Positions 12,019-21,235 of a stretch of DNA of 64,000 bases are shown here, one piece after another. Under the pieces are notes generated by a model. That model searched no databases and had not been told where the DNA came from. It saw only the letters and a list, made by a program, of their open reading frames with translations. The translations under genes and the position numbers were made by a program. The DNA is from Isoetes taiwanensis (lineage: Eukaryota > Streptophyta > Lycopodiopsida > Isoetales > Isoetaceae). The stretch is from positions 1,547,328 to 1,611,327 of the forward strand of contig JAJEKV010000134.1 in the NCBI GenBank assembly GCA_021234155.1, written 5' to 3'. How positions within the stretch are numbered: the first letter of the stretch is position 1; each line of letters starts with the position of its first letter.

Positions 12019-12680
12019 GGAATGATGTTGTCCTCAGCATTGGGGTTAGTTAGAAATAGCTAACATGTGTCCTAAGAATACACCAGTATGAAATACAGTA
12101 AGTTACACATGAATAGATGAAAATAACTTCTTATTCCTGAAGATAAAACATGATTAAGGTTTAAAGCATTTCACATCGTTATCACATGGAAAATTGAAGG
12201 ACCGGAGTCAATAACAGACATTATGAAACCATTAGCAAGTTGATAAAAGAAGACATGAAAATACAGACGCTTGGGTAATCCGCTTGCTGCGCTTTTGTAT
12301 TGGGTCCCATAGACCGATTGGTCTCCGTGGACGATAAAAATACCTTCCTTCCTTCCTTCCTTCTATACATGCGCAGGTCACCTACCGCTCACTGGCCTGC
12401 ACATGTCAATACATCAGTATTTACACATAATAATTAAGTTGTGGTTGAAGGGACCACCCCCTTCAATTAAAATAAAAGATTAAACTAACAGGGAAGCCTA
12501 TCATGCCTAGGGTTCGCAATTCATAGTGACATAAGGAATGGTCATGTTCCTATTATCGCCGAGATGAATGCGGCCTATGAACTACATGCTGTTTAGGCAA
12601 TCCGTGGTCATGCCCACATTGACAATACACCACGTCCTAGAGAACGCCAAGGTGGTCTCATCATCGGTAACTACTTTGAT
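12019..12680 (-). other. element A 3' noncoding region
   Basis: Noncoding sequence between the end of pol and the PPT. It includes a ttcc microsatellite near 12343-12364. No motif otherwise. Confidence 0.6.
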
Positions 12681-13403
12681 CTAATCGGGGTTGATGACAT
12701 CGTTGATGGTGCGGCCTTGAGATTCTCGCATGAATTCCGGATAATGCTTTTCAAGGTCTATCTTCATTACCCACGTAGCATCCTCCACTGGCAAGTGTTT
12801 CCACTTGATCAAATATTGGAGCATTTGAGTCCTTCTGATCTGCTTATAGGCCCGATCAAGAAGAGCTTTGGGCACTATCTCTAGTTGCTCATCCGTCATT
12901 TCAAGGAGGGTGGGTGTATCCAACATCTCCTCTGGATCAGGAGTGTGTCTCTTTAGAAGACTCACGTGAAAGACCTTGTGGATCTTCAAGCGGGGTGGCA
13001 AATCCAACCGATATGCCTGCTCTCCAATACGTTCAATAATCATGAACGGCCCAGCCCATCTGGGTGCCAATTTCTTGCAGTTACCAATTTTGAGCTTGGC
13101 TTGCTTAACCTTAATCTTAAGCCAAACTGAATCGCCCACTTGAAACACTCGTGGGGTTCTGTGCTTATCAGCCACACTTTTCTGACGACTACGTGCGGCC
13201 AATAAATAACCATGAACCTCCTCGACCAAAGCTTGCATTTCCAAAAGGAGTTGTTGGGAAACTTCCACTTTAGAAACAGGATTATGCCATGTGTCTGGAG
13301 TTAGGCATTGATAGCCATAATTTATCATGAAATGAGACATTCTAGAAGACTCCTGCTTCATGCTATTATAAGCAAACTCCACTAATAGATATAATCCGCC
13401 CAC
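12681..13403 (-). pseudogene. element A integrase C-terminus and chromodomain
   Basis: The frame reads LVEFAYNSMKQESSRMSHFM, then GDSVWLKIK...KLAPRWAGPF (the GPY/F module of Ty3 integrases), LKIHKVFHVSLLKRH, and finally a chromodomain with LQYLIKWKHLPVEDATWV and LEKHYPEF. The chromodomain is thought to steer integration to marked chromatin. It lies in a different frame from the integrase core (13382-14302), with a frameshift near 13385-13400. In an active copy this would be the C-terminus of a single polyprotein. Confidence 0.9.
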
Positions 13404-14302
13404 TGAGTTTGCTTACTCCACACATAGCTTCGCAACATATCTTCTATAATGCAGTTGGTCCGCTCTGTTTGTCCATCCATCTGAGGATGATATATTGTGC
13501 TCATAGCAAGCTTTGTCTGAATGGTGGCAAAGAAATCCTTCCAGAATGCACCTACAAACTTGGGATCTCTATCAGATACTATTAGTCGTGGCATCCCGTG
13601 CAATCTGAAGATTTCCTTCGCGAATAACAAAGCTGTATCCAAAGCCGTGTCTGTGGTACGACATGGCAAGAAATGAGCCATCTTCGACAACTTGTCGACC
13701 ACTAGCATTAAAGCGTCATATCCACGAAGGGTACGCGGAAGGCCCACAATAAAATCCATGGTTATCACCTCCCATTTGGCATTGGGCACATCCAACGGTT
13801 GCAACTCTCCTGAAACCCTCAACTGCTCGGCCTTAGTTTGCTGACACACTTGACATTGCTTAATGTATCTGGCAATGTCTCTCTTCATGCTTGGCCAGAA
13901 ATAGCTGGAGCAAATCTTAAAATAGGTCTTCATGAAACCTGCATGTCCAGCTATAGGGCTGTTGTGTGTATCATGAAGAATAAGCTTACGGACTCCTGAA
14001 GTCTCGGGTACACACAACTTGTCTTTGCAATAAAGCAAATTGCCCTCTTTCTTATAAGAGCGGAAAGCCTCATGCTCCTTATCTGTTCGTGCCTCTTTGT
14101 TTAAACTCTGCCACACTTCACCGAATTCTGGGTCTGTGGCCAAAGTTTGCTCTATTTGCTTCCCGAACTCACTGGTGAGCGTAGAAATCGCATTACAATG
14201 GGTGCGGATTACTAAGGGATGGCGTGACAAAGCATCCGCAACCACATTGTGCTTACCCGGCTTATACATAATCTCAAAATCATATTCCTCAAGAAACTCC
14301 AT
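13382..14302 (-). pseudogene. element A end of RNase H and integrase core
   Basis: Begins with MEFLEEYDFEIMYKPGKHNV, the end of the RNase H region (..ADALSRHPL). The integrase zinc motif follows, with H-x-x-H...CQVCQQ. The catalytic triad is D in ITMDFIVGLP, D in LIVSDRDPKF and E in DGQTERTN. It is shifted against the preceding RNase H frame (frameshift near 14370) and against the downstream chromodomain frame. Confidence 0.92.
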
Positions 14303-14607
14303 CCATCTTCTGTGACGGAGATTGAGATTTGGCTGGGTAGAAAGATAACGGAGACTCTGGCCGTATCTAGCTGGAATCTCCTACCAAGAAGGTAGTGTCT
14401 CCATACGCGCAGAGCCCGCACAACTGCCAAAAGTTCCTGATCGTGGGTGGGGTGTCGCTGTTCGGTCCCATTCATTTTCTTAGAATCATACGCAATAACC
14501 CTCCCCTCCTGCATTAGAACTCCTCCAGTAGCAATTTTACTGGCATCTGTTGCTACTAACTTATCTTTCTTCGAGTCTGGTAATGTTTGGACTGACACGG
14601 AAGTCAA
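14212..14607 (-). pseudogene. element A RNase H
   Basis: Contains KLVATDASKIATGGVLMQEG with the first catalytic Asp, RVIAYDSKKMNGTEQRHPTH, and HDQELLAVVRALRVWRHYLL with the catalytic Glu. After about 14400 the frame is lost and continues in the frame of 13382-14302. It is separated from the RT frame by a TAG at 14635-14637. Confidence 0.9.
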
Positions 14608-14634
14608 AGCATCCTTAAGTTTCTGAAAGCCTGT

Positions 14635-15594
14635 CTAGACATTTGCCTTCCAGTGTTCTACCCAATCCTTCACTTTCTCATGGTTTGTAAGGTCTGTCAG
14701 AGGGGCGGCAATCTTGGCAAAATCCTTGACAAATTTCCTATAATAGCCTGCCAGGTTCAAAAAACACCTAACCTCTGAAACATTACTGGGGATAGGCCAG
14801 TCCTTGACTGCTTCTATCTTTGTGGGATCTGTGGCAATACCTTCGGCTGAAATAACATGCCCTAGGTACTCTACTTTCGGTGCGGCAAACTTGCATTTAG
14901 AGAATTTTGCAAAGAGCTGGTGACGCCTCAATTTCTGCAAGGCCAATCTAAGGTGTTGCTCATGCTCCTCAAGGGTTTTACTATAGATGAGAATGTCGTC
15001 GAAGAAGATAACAACAAAATCATCCAAGTATTCTCGGAAGACATCGTTCATCAACCACATGAAAGTCACGGGAGCGTTAGTTAAGCCAAAAGGCATAACT
15101 GTGAATTCATAATGCCCGTATCTCGTACGAAAGGCAGATTTATGGATGTCATCCTCTTTTATTCTTATCTGATGATACCTTGAGCGTAAGTCAATCTTCA
15201 AAAAATATTTGGCCACTTGCAATTGGTCCATGAGATCATCCGCTCTTGGCAAAGCATAACGGTTCTTGATTGTATGCTTGTTGAGTTGCCTATAATCGAT
15301 GCACATCCTCATGGAGCCATCCTTCTTTTTAACAAAGAGAATAGGCGCGCCAAAGGGTGAAACACTAGGCCGAATGAAGCCTAGGTTCAATAGCTCTTGG
15401 AGTTGCTTCTTAAGCTCAGCCAACTCGGGAGGACTCATGCGGTACGGCGCCTTACTGGTAGGCTTAGTACCCGGTTCCAGGGCTATTTCGCACTCCACCC
15501 CTCTGAAAGGAGGGAGTTTCTGGATCTCATCTGGGAAGAGATCCTTAAATTTCCTTAGAAGACTAGCAATCTTTTCTGGCAATGCATCGACCAC
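14635..15594 (-). pseudogene. element A reverse transcriptase
   Basis: A Ty3/gypsy RT core: [79 protein letters not shown], and the catalytic FFDDILIYS box. [13 protein letters not shown] and [19 protein letters not shown] follow. It sits in the same frame as the protease upstream (stop at 15604-15606) and RNase H downstream (stop at 14635-14637), so the two stops are point lesions in one original gag-pol frame. Confidence 0.95.
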
Positions 15595-15603
15595 TACCTC
15601 TTT

Positions 15604-16272
15604 CTATTTAGTGTCTGACTCCATTGAGGCAAGTCTGATAACGCAAAGTACCTTATCCTTGCGTATGGCCTTATCTAAGTGTCTGATAGAAGTGCACTGC
15701 GTGATTGGGTTCAATGAATTAACTTTGACAGTAACTCGGGCCCCATTGGCTGCATTAAAGGTCACTTCTCGCTTGTCGCAGTCTATATTGGCCTTAGCAG
15801 CTGCCAAAAATTCCATCCCGACAATAAGATCATATTTGCCGATGTCCATGAGCTCTGCACCTAAAGCAACTGGTGCGCCTGGCAACTGCATATTCAGGTT
15901 GATACGACGGCCATTTGTATGTCGAACCTTCCCACTGGCTAAGGTAACCAGTCGTGGTCTAGATCTTAAGGTCTCAAGTTTCAAGACTTGGGCCATTCTG
16001 GAAGAAACAAAATTATGGGTATTACCCGTATCCATAAGAATAACAAAGGGCTTACTGTCTACCTGGCCTATAGCAGAAATAACGGCAGGCTGACTATCAG
16101 CATTGCCGGTTTCAATAGCTGCAAAAATGTGGCACGCACCGTGTATATAATCGTGGACCTCCTCGCCAGCCGGTGGTGAAGACTCCGGATCTTCCCAATC
16201 GACTTCTACCATTGCCAACTGAGCGGTTTGTGTCACATAGGGGCAGTTCTGCATCATATATCCGGGCCGCAT
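15604..16272 (-). pseudogene. element A aspartic protease (with gag tail)
   Basis: The retropepsin active site is seen as FVILMDTGNTHNFVSSRMA, followed by YDLIVGMEFLAAAKANID, the usual second half of Ty3-type proteases. The segment begins at a remnant of the nucleocapsid zinc knuckle just upstream (YFRCMRPGYMMQNC). In that remnant the first Cys and the His of the CCHC motif are changed to Tyr, which would destroy metal binding. Confidence 0.9.
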
Positions 16273-17518
16273 ACACCTAAAATATGCCTTATCTTTGCGG
16301 AGCTATTCACGAGCCTCTCTGGGAATAGACTGTAAGAGTTCTCGAACTGAACTGCCAATGTTATTCGGCTTATCCGGCACGTTAAAGGTAACTTTCTTAT
16401 CCTGCCGCCGATATGAATTTTGCTGAGGGAGCCCAGGACTTGGGGAACGAGGCTTGTACGGTGTATAAGGGCGAGGTTGAGCATAAGGAGCGGGACGCTG
16501 ATACTGATTCTTTGGAATGTCCTCCTCGAGGCTTAGTGCCTTAGCCTCGGCCTCCGCAACAGACTTTGGATCTATGGCCTTCACCATTCTTTTGATCGAT
16601 GGTGCCAATCCCTCGATATATCCCTCAACCGCCCTTTTTTCATTCATTCCTGGCACATATAGCCTTAAGCGCATAAAGTCGTCGGTATATGCCTGCACGG
16701 ACATGCTTTTCTGCTCCAACCTATAGAAGGTTTGAATTTGCTGACACTTGTGCGCGCGCGGCACATAGTGTGATTTAAATGCTTTTGCAAACTTCCTGAA
16801 TTTGCACCTGCTCCTGTCCAAATGCTTTGCCTTTGCATAACCCTTCCACCAGATTCTGGCGGCACCTGTGAGGTTGGTGGTGGCGACTTTACCTGTGTCC
16901 TTCTCGGTCATTCCATATGACTTGCCAAATTATTTCATTTCATCCAACCATGATTCAACATTAAGACCTCCTCTGGATTTACCATCAAATTGTGCTAACT
17001 TCCTATTCTTCCATATGACTTGCCAAATTCTTTCATTTCATCCAACCACGATTCAACATTAAGACCTCCCCTGGATTTACCATCAAATTGTGCTAACTTC
17101 CTCTCTTCCATATGCTAGTGATAGCTGTGTCCACTGTCTTACGGTATTCCTTATCATGTGCCTTGACATGGCGACGAAATGACGCGGATGAATCTGAGGA
17201 TTCCGAAGTGTCGGTCTATGAAGACGTAGCACTCTCGGTAGAAGGACTTCTACGGCGCTTGGCATAGCGTTTCTTGTGTCCACGCACGGGTGCTGGTGCC
17301 GGCAAAGGTGCGGGTGGCTGTGGTGGTGGTGGATTTGCCGGCAAAGGTGGCATCTCAGGACCACAGTCAGGTGTCATTTGGGGAGGATTGGTCTGCAACA
17401 CATATGCCTGGAGATCACCGAGCTGACGCTTAATGAGTATCAACTCTTGTTCAGGCGTGAGACGACCCGCATCCAAGGCCGTATGCCATGGGCCATTGCC
17501 TGCATGGTCTGAAGACAA
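16270..17518 (-). pseudogene. element A gag
   Basis: The start at 17518 (MSSDHAGNGPWHTALDAGRL) leads into a proline-rich stretch and a basic RGHKKRYAKRRR segment. The capsid part (16911-16303) reads TGAARIWWKGYAKA, FRKFAKAFKSHYVPR and MSVQAYTDDFMRLRLYVPGM, which is the Retrotrans_gag pattern. The two parts are out of frame because of a 98-bp duplication at 16913-17115. A stop (16305-16303) separates the capsid from the zinc knuckle. Gag would form the particle and bind RNA. Confidence 0.9.
16913..17115. repeat. 98-bp tandem duplication inside gag
   Basis: The unit beginning ccatatgacttgccaaatt is present at 16913 and again at 17011, with the start of a third copy at 17108. The period is not a multiple of three, so it shifts the gag frame. 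Confidence 0.9.
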
Positions 17519-17689
17519 TTTGCAAGAATATATAAGGACCTAAGTCTTATACAAAGAACAAAAATACTAATTAAAAATTGCATACTAAAAAATGCAAGCA
17601 ATCCGAGGAAATATTATATTAATAAATGGCTATTGAAAATGCCATATCAAAATTACATAGAGATTGGAATACAAGAGCTTGATAAAAGT

Positions 17690-19078
17690 CTAGAAGTAAG
17701 AGCTTGGCCCTGCAACATCTTGCATTTGGGTATCAAACTCAGGTTCAGGTCGGTGCTGTAAAAGCAGAACACTAGGATTGATTGATGAAGCAGCGGCTGA
17801 AGCTATCTCTGGAGGAACATTGGTAGCTAACGGCGCTGCAACCATTAAACTCAAGTTCAAATATCGTGGTCAAAAACAGCAATGGCAAGATCACGATTGA
17901 CTAGGATAGCTTGCTCGAGATTAGTTAGTAGCTTCTTATGCCCGGCTGCCGTGGAAAGTGCCCTAAGTGCCCATACAGCTGCCTCAGCTTTTGGTGCAAT
18001 TGCTTTGACAAAGAAGAGTACCTACTTGCTTGTAAAAGCCGATAAGAAGAATCGGGTAATATGGCACTTTAAACCTTCAACCCTCGGATGGGTTAAGGAA
18101 GCCAACTCATATTCAAAGTTAGGTGGCAACTCCTCTTCTTTATCGAGATCCTTGTCTTCTTGCGCATACTGTGCTTCATCACAAAGATCTTTAGTTGTTG
18201 GATCTTCTTCCATCTTAACTACAACGTCGTTAATATTAGGAACATGCGGTGCTGTAGCACGGAAAACCGACTCGGGTATTTGCAAAAGAGCGTCTTGGAT
18301 CATGAGTTGACGTAAAGAAACAATGTGTTGACGGGCTCAATATCAAGAGGATGGTAATTGAGCAATCGGTGCATATCCGGCGGGTAGACGGGTCTGGAGT
18401 AATCCATAAAGTCATCTTGACCTTGGCAATACTCGGCTAACTCATAAAGAAGATGAGCCGTCTTTTGCCTGCCCATATTGGCAACATGCTGGTATGCCCA
18501 TTGAATATCACCCAGCAAAAGATAATCCTAATCTCCAACCTTTATGGTGGGAAGTGTACCCAACCCGATAAGTGCTTGGCCCTTACTACGAGGTAAAGGC
18601 TTCTCTGCCGCTAACTGCTTCCACCTAGTGAAGTCTGCATAGCTTATCTTCTCGTCTTCCTCGGGATCCTGGGGGACTGGAGTCTTGGTTTGCTCTAAGA
18701 GCGTATCACCACTCTCAATGTATCTATCCATGAGAAGGGCGAGAGCAAACTGGGCTTCGAAATAGATCTGGTTAGACCCCAGATCAAGAATGGGGGCATT
18801 CCTGGCGCGTCGGACAATGCCTCTGAGTATGGCATCGCCATGGTGATCATCCCCAAACATCTGCCATAAGATGTCCCTGTGGAGATAAGGTCGAGGCGGC
18901 TTTCCCAAAAGTTCAACCTGCGGTAAGATATCCTCGTTGTAAACCTCGAGGAAACCACTATAATGCGGGTGTGTACGCATATTGTCGACAAGATCGACGC
19001 TACACTGCAACATGGGGTGACCTGAGGATCCCACTGCTCTCCACCCATATACCATGCAAGGCGTCCAGTGTAGTCCAT
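17690..19078 (-). pseudogene. element A ORF-B, extra ORF upstream of gag (unknown)
   Basis: A long sense frame of about 460 codons between ORF-A and gag, broken by a frameshift near 19020, an in-frame stop at 18528-18530, and an ATGA stop/start overlap at 18300-18303. The probable start is the ATG at 19078 (MDYTGRLAWYMGG). Visible segments are DNMRTHPHYSGFLEVYNEDI, PRPYLHRDILWQMFGDDHHG, and an acidic stretch KMEEDPTTKDLCDEAQYAQE around 18200. The tail to the stop at 17692-17690 ends MQDVAGPSSYF. I recognise no family. It is not gag, env-like or antisense. It has no signal peptide or membrane span. The even, codon-like composition in one frame suggests it was once selected as a protein. Confidence 0.6.
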
Positions 19079-19588
19079 GACGAAGAAGGGAGGAAGAAGG
19101 AGGAGCAAAAACGAAAGAGACACTGAAGGGAATGAAAACCCTAAAGTGAATCTCACTTTTAAATATATGGGCACGGAGTTCGAGGCGCTAATTAAATATT
19201 TAAAATTATTTTTATTATTATTATTATTAATTTTTTTTTGAAATTTAGAATAATAATAACAAGAAAAAAATTGACTGTTACAATGTGAAATGAAGAGTTA
19301 AAAACTTAGTTTAGATTGATACACAAAAATTTATGTACATATTCCAACATTATATCATCATGGCCGTTCCCCACGGATCCGGCGTGCTAATTGAAGGTCC
19401 TTCACCTGGATGGTGACACGCTTGGCATGAATGGCACAAAGGTTGGCATCCCTAAAAAGGGCCACCAAGTAGGCCTCGGCCGCTTCTTGAAGTGCTAGGG
19501 CTGCGTGTACCTGGAATCGGAGATCCGTCTTGTATTCTTGGGCGATCTCATGAACTAGGCGTTGGAAAGAAGTTTTTGTAACAGAAAT
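19071..19588 (-). other. spacer between ORF-A and ORF-B of element A
   Basis: 19190-19290 is an A/T-rich run with a tta-repeat tract. 19370-19588 looks coding-like but is not open in one frame. No motif was recognised. Confidence 0.4.
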
Positions 19589-20725
19589 TCAGTGGATTTC
19601 TGATACTTCCTTATCTCCCTTAGTCCACTGTGCCGGCTTTGTACCTGTGCCTCTTCTTAGGTTGCGGCGGAGCTCCGGGAATAGATTTCCCTGCGGTCTT
19701 GGGATGGCGCGCCTTACAGATAGTATCATCCCGCTGATTCTCTCCTGCGGTCTTAGGGACTCCGCCCGGGCTTTGAACCTAGCCTTATACTGGTCACCTG
19801 ATTTGCGAGCCGTATACTTTCGTTTTCTGCGGCCCGGAGGGTCAATCGGAGGTGGCATATCTTGTTTATCCAAGAAGTCCCGGTCCGCTTGCTCCTTTCT
19901 AAGCCGCTCTATGACTGCATCTGCTGTCTCCCTAGCTATCCCGTCCGCTTCATCTTGCCTTTGCTTCCGGGCTTGCTCTTGTGATGCCTGCTGTGCGCGG
20001 AGGGTGTCTTCACGGAGTTTGGTAGCCTCCCCAGCAAGACGAGTTGCCCCTTGCGCTTGTGCTTGGTGTGCTGCTTGCTCGTGTGCTCGCTGTTCCCGGG
20101 CTATTCGAGCATCGGTTCTCTACTTGAGTTCCAAAAGGTACCGGTTAAGGTTGGCCTGCATATCCTGATGGTACTGATCAGTAAAATACGGTGGTAGCCC
20201 TGCCTCCCAAGCAATGCAAGTGTTGTCTTCCTCATAGGAAAAGGGTGGAATGGTAAACGATCGACCGTTAAAAAGGCACATCCCATTACCGAGGTAGCGA
20301 TACCCCAAAGCTTGCTCAGCAGGGTCGTCAGCCGCAAGCCACTGTCGGTCGGCCTCCTGCGCCATCTGCATGATCTTGTGGGCCTGCACTTGAATGGCCT
20401 CTGCTTCAGCCTGTTCGTCCATTTCTGGTGGATAGAACCGCGTATAGTTTTGAACACCGTCTTCTTCCTCAACTATGATATAGGCCTCCTTGTTGGCGTT
20501 AAGTTTGAAAAGAAAACGCTCGTTGAAGTTGAAGAGCGGGTATGGTATCTTAGCCCCTTCAGAGAAGCGTTTAGCATAGTGCTCCAAAATGCCTTCGGCT
20601 TTTGCTTGTTCTTCGACCGATTGGTTTGGGTGGGGCAAGAGCTCAGCCATTAGGGAAGCTTCTGAACACCTAGTGTAGCGAGGAGTCCTCTTGTACACTT
20701 GCTTGGTCTCCCCCATAATGAACAA
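19589..20725 (-). pseudogene. element A ORF-A, extra ORF next to the 5' LTR (unknown, coiled coil)
   Basis: A 379-codon frame interrupted by one TAG at 20120-20122. The N-terminal half (MGETKQVYKRTPRYTRC..., then FNFNERFLFKLNANKEAYII and YRYLGNGMCLFNGRSFTIPP) looks globular. The second half is a long Ala/Gln/Arg/Glu-rich coiled coil (AREQRAHEQAAHQAQAQ..., KLREDTLRAQQASQEQARKQ). The C-terminus is basic, with PPGRRKRKYTARK as a likely nuclear localisation or nucleic-acid-binding tail. It starts about 510 bp inside the PBS. The family is unknown. The position resembles the additional ORF1 of Ogre/Tat elements, but no sequence relationship is claimed. Confidence 0.6.
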
Positions 20726-21218
20726 GGTGGCGCTGAGTTGGCGCCTAGGTCAGGAAGATAATGAGCAAAGCTACAAGTGAGATGGGCTATGGCGGAAGCG
20801 ACCTCCAAGTCCGGTGGCTATGGCGACTAGGAGGAGCGAGAAGGAGCAAGAAAAGAAACGTTGGAATGAAAAGATTTGAAACTAACTTAAATTTCAAATA
20901 ACCCTAAATTTGGGATTTTTTTTTTTTTTTTTCTTAAGCAGGCGGAATTCATGTTTTTAGGTCTGCGGGCAGCTATTACCCGGACCTCCCCACGCGCGCT
21001 AGGGAACCCCATGTACCCGCTGCCCGCCGATTAGGGTTTCGCGCCTGCATTTTCCACTTTACCAAAAAAAACTAGGATTTACACATGAATCGGACTAACT
21101 TACTAAGACATCATTTACCACACTACCAAGAAACTAAAGCTACTCCAAAATTTATCCTCACAAACTAACGATCTAACGCGTTAGTATGTGGCCAGTGCAG
21201 TACTTTGGTTTCCCAAAA
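20726..21218 (-). other. element A untranslated leader
   Basis: Between the PBS and ORF-A, with an A-rich tract (minus strand) at 20917-20933. No further motif. Confidence 0.5.
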
Positions 21219-21234
21219 CCATGCTCTGATACCA
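21219..21234 (-). promoter_or_regulatory. element A primer binding site (tRNA-iMet)
   Basis: TGGTATCAGAGCATGG on the minus strand, 1 bp inside the 5' LTR. TGGTATCAGAGC is the standard plant initiator-methionine tRNA primer site. Confidence 0.95.
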
Positions 21235-21235
21235 C

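Noticed and set aside
15299-16093. 264-codon plus-strand frame, one of the longest in the window
   Set aside because: It is the antisense shadow of the Ty3 protease/RT region, where all family motifs are on the minus strand.
19647-20168. Cys/Ser/Ala-rich 173-codon plus-strand frame
   Set aside because: Antisense of the Ala/Gln/Arg coiled coil of ORF-A. The Cys/Ala richness is a by-product of the opposite strand's codons.
21219-21234. tRNA gene fragment
   Set aside because: It is only the 3'-end complement of tRNA-iMet used as primer site. No cloverleaf nearby.
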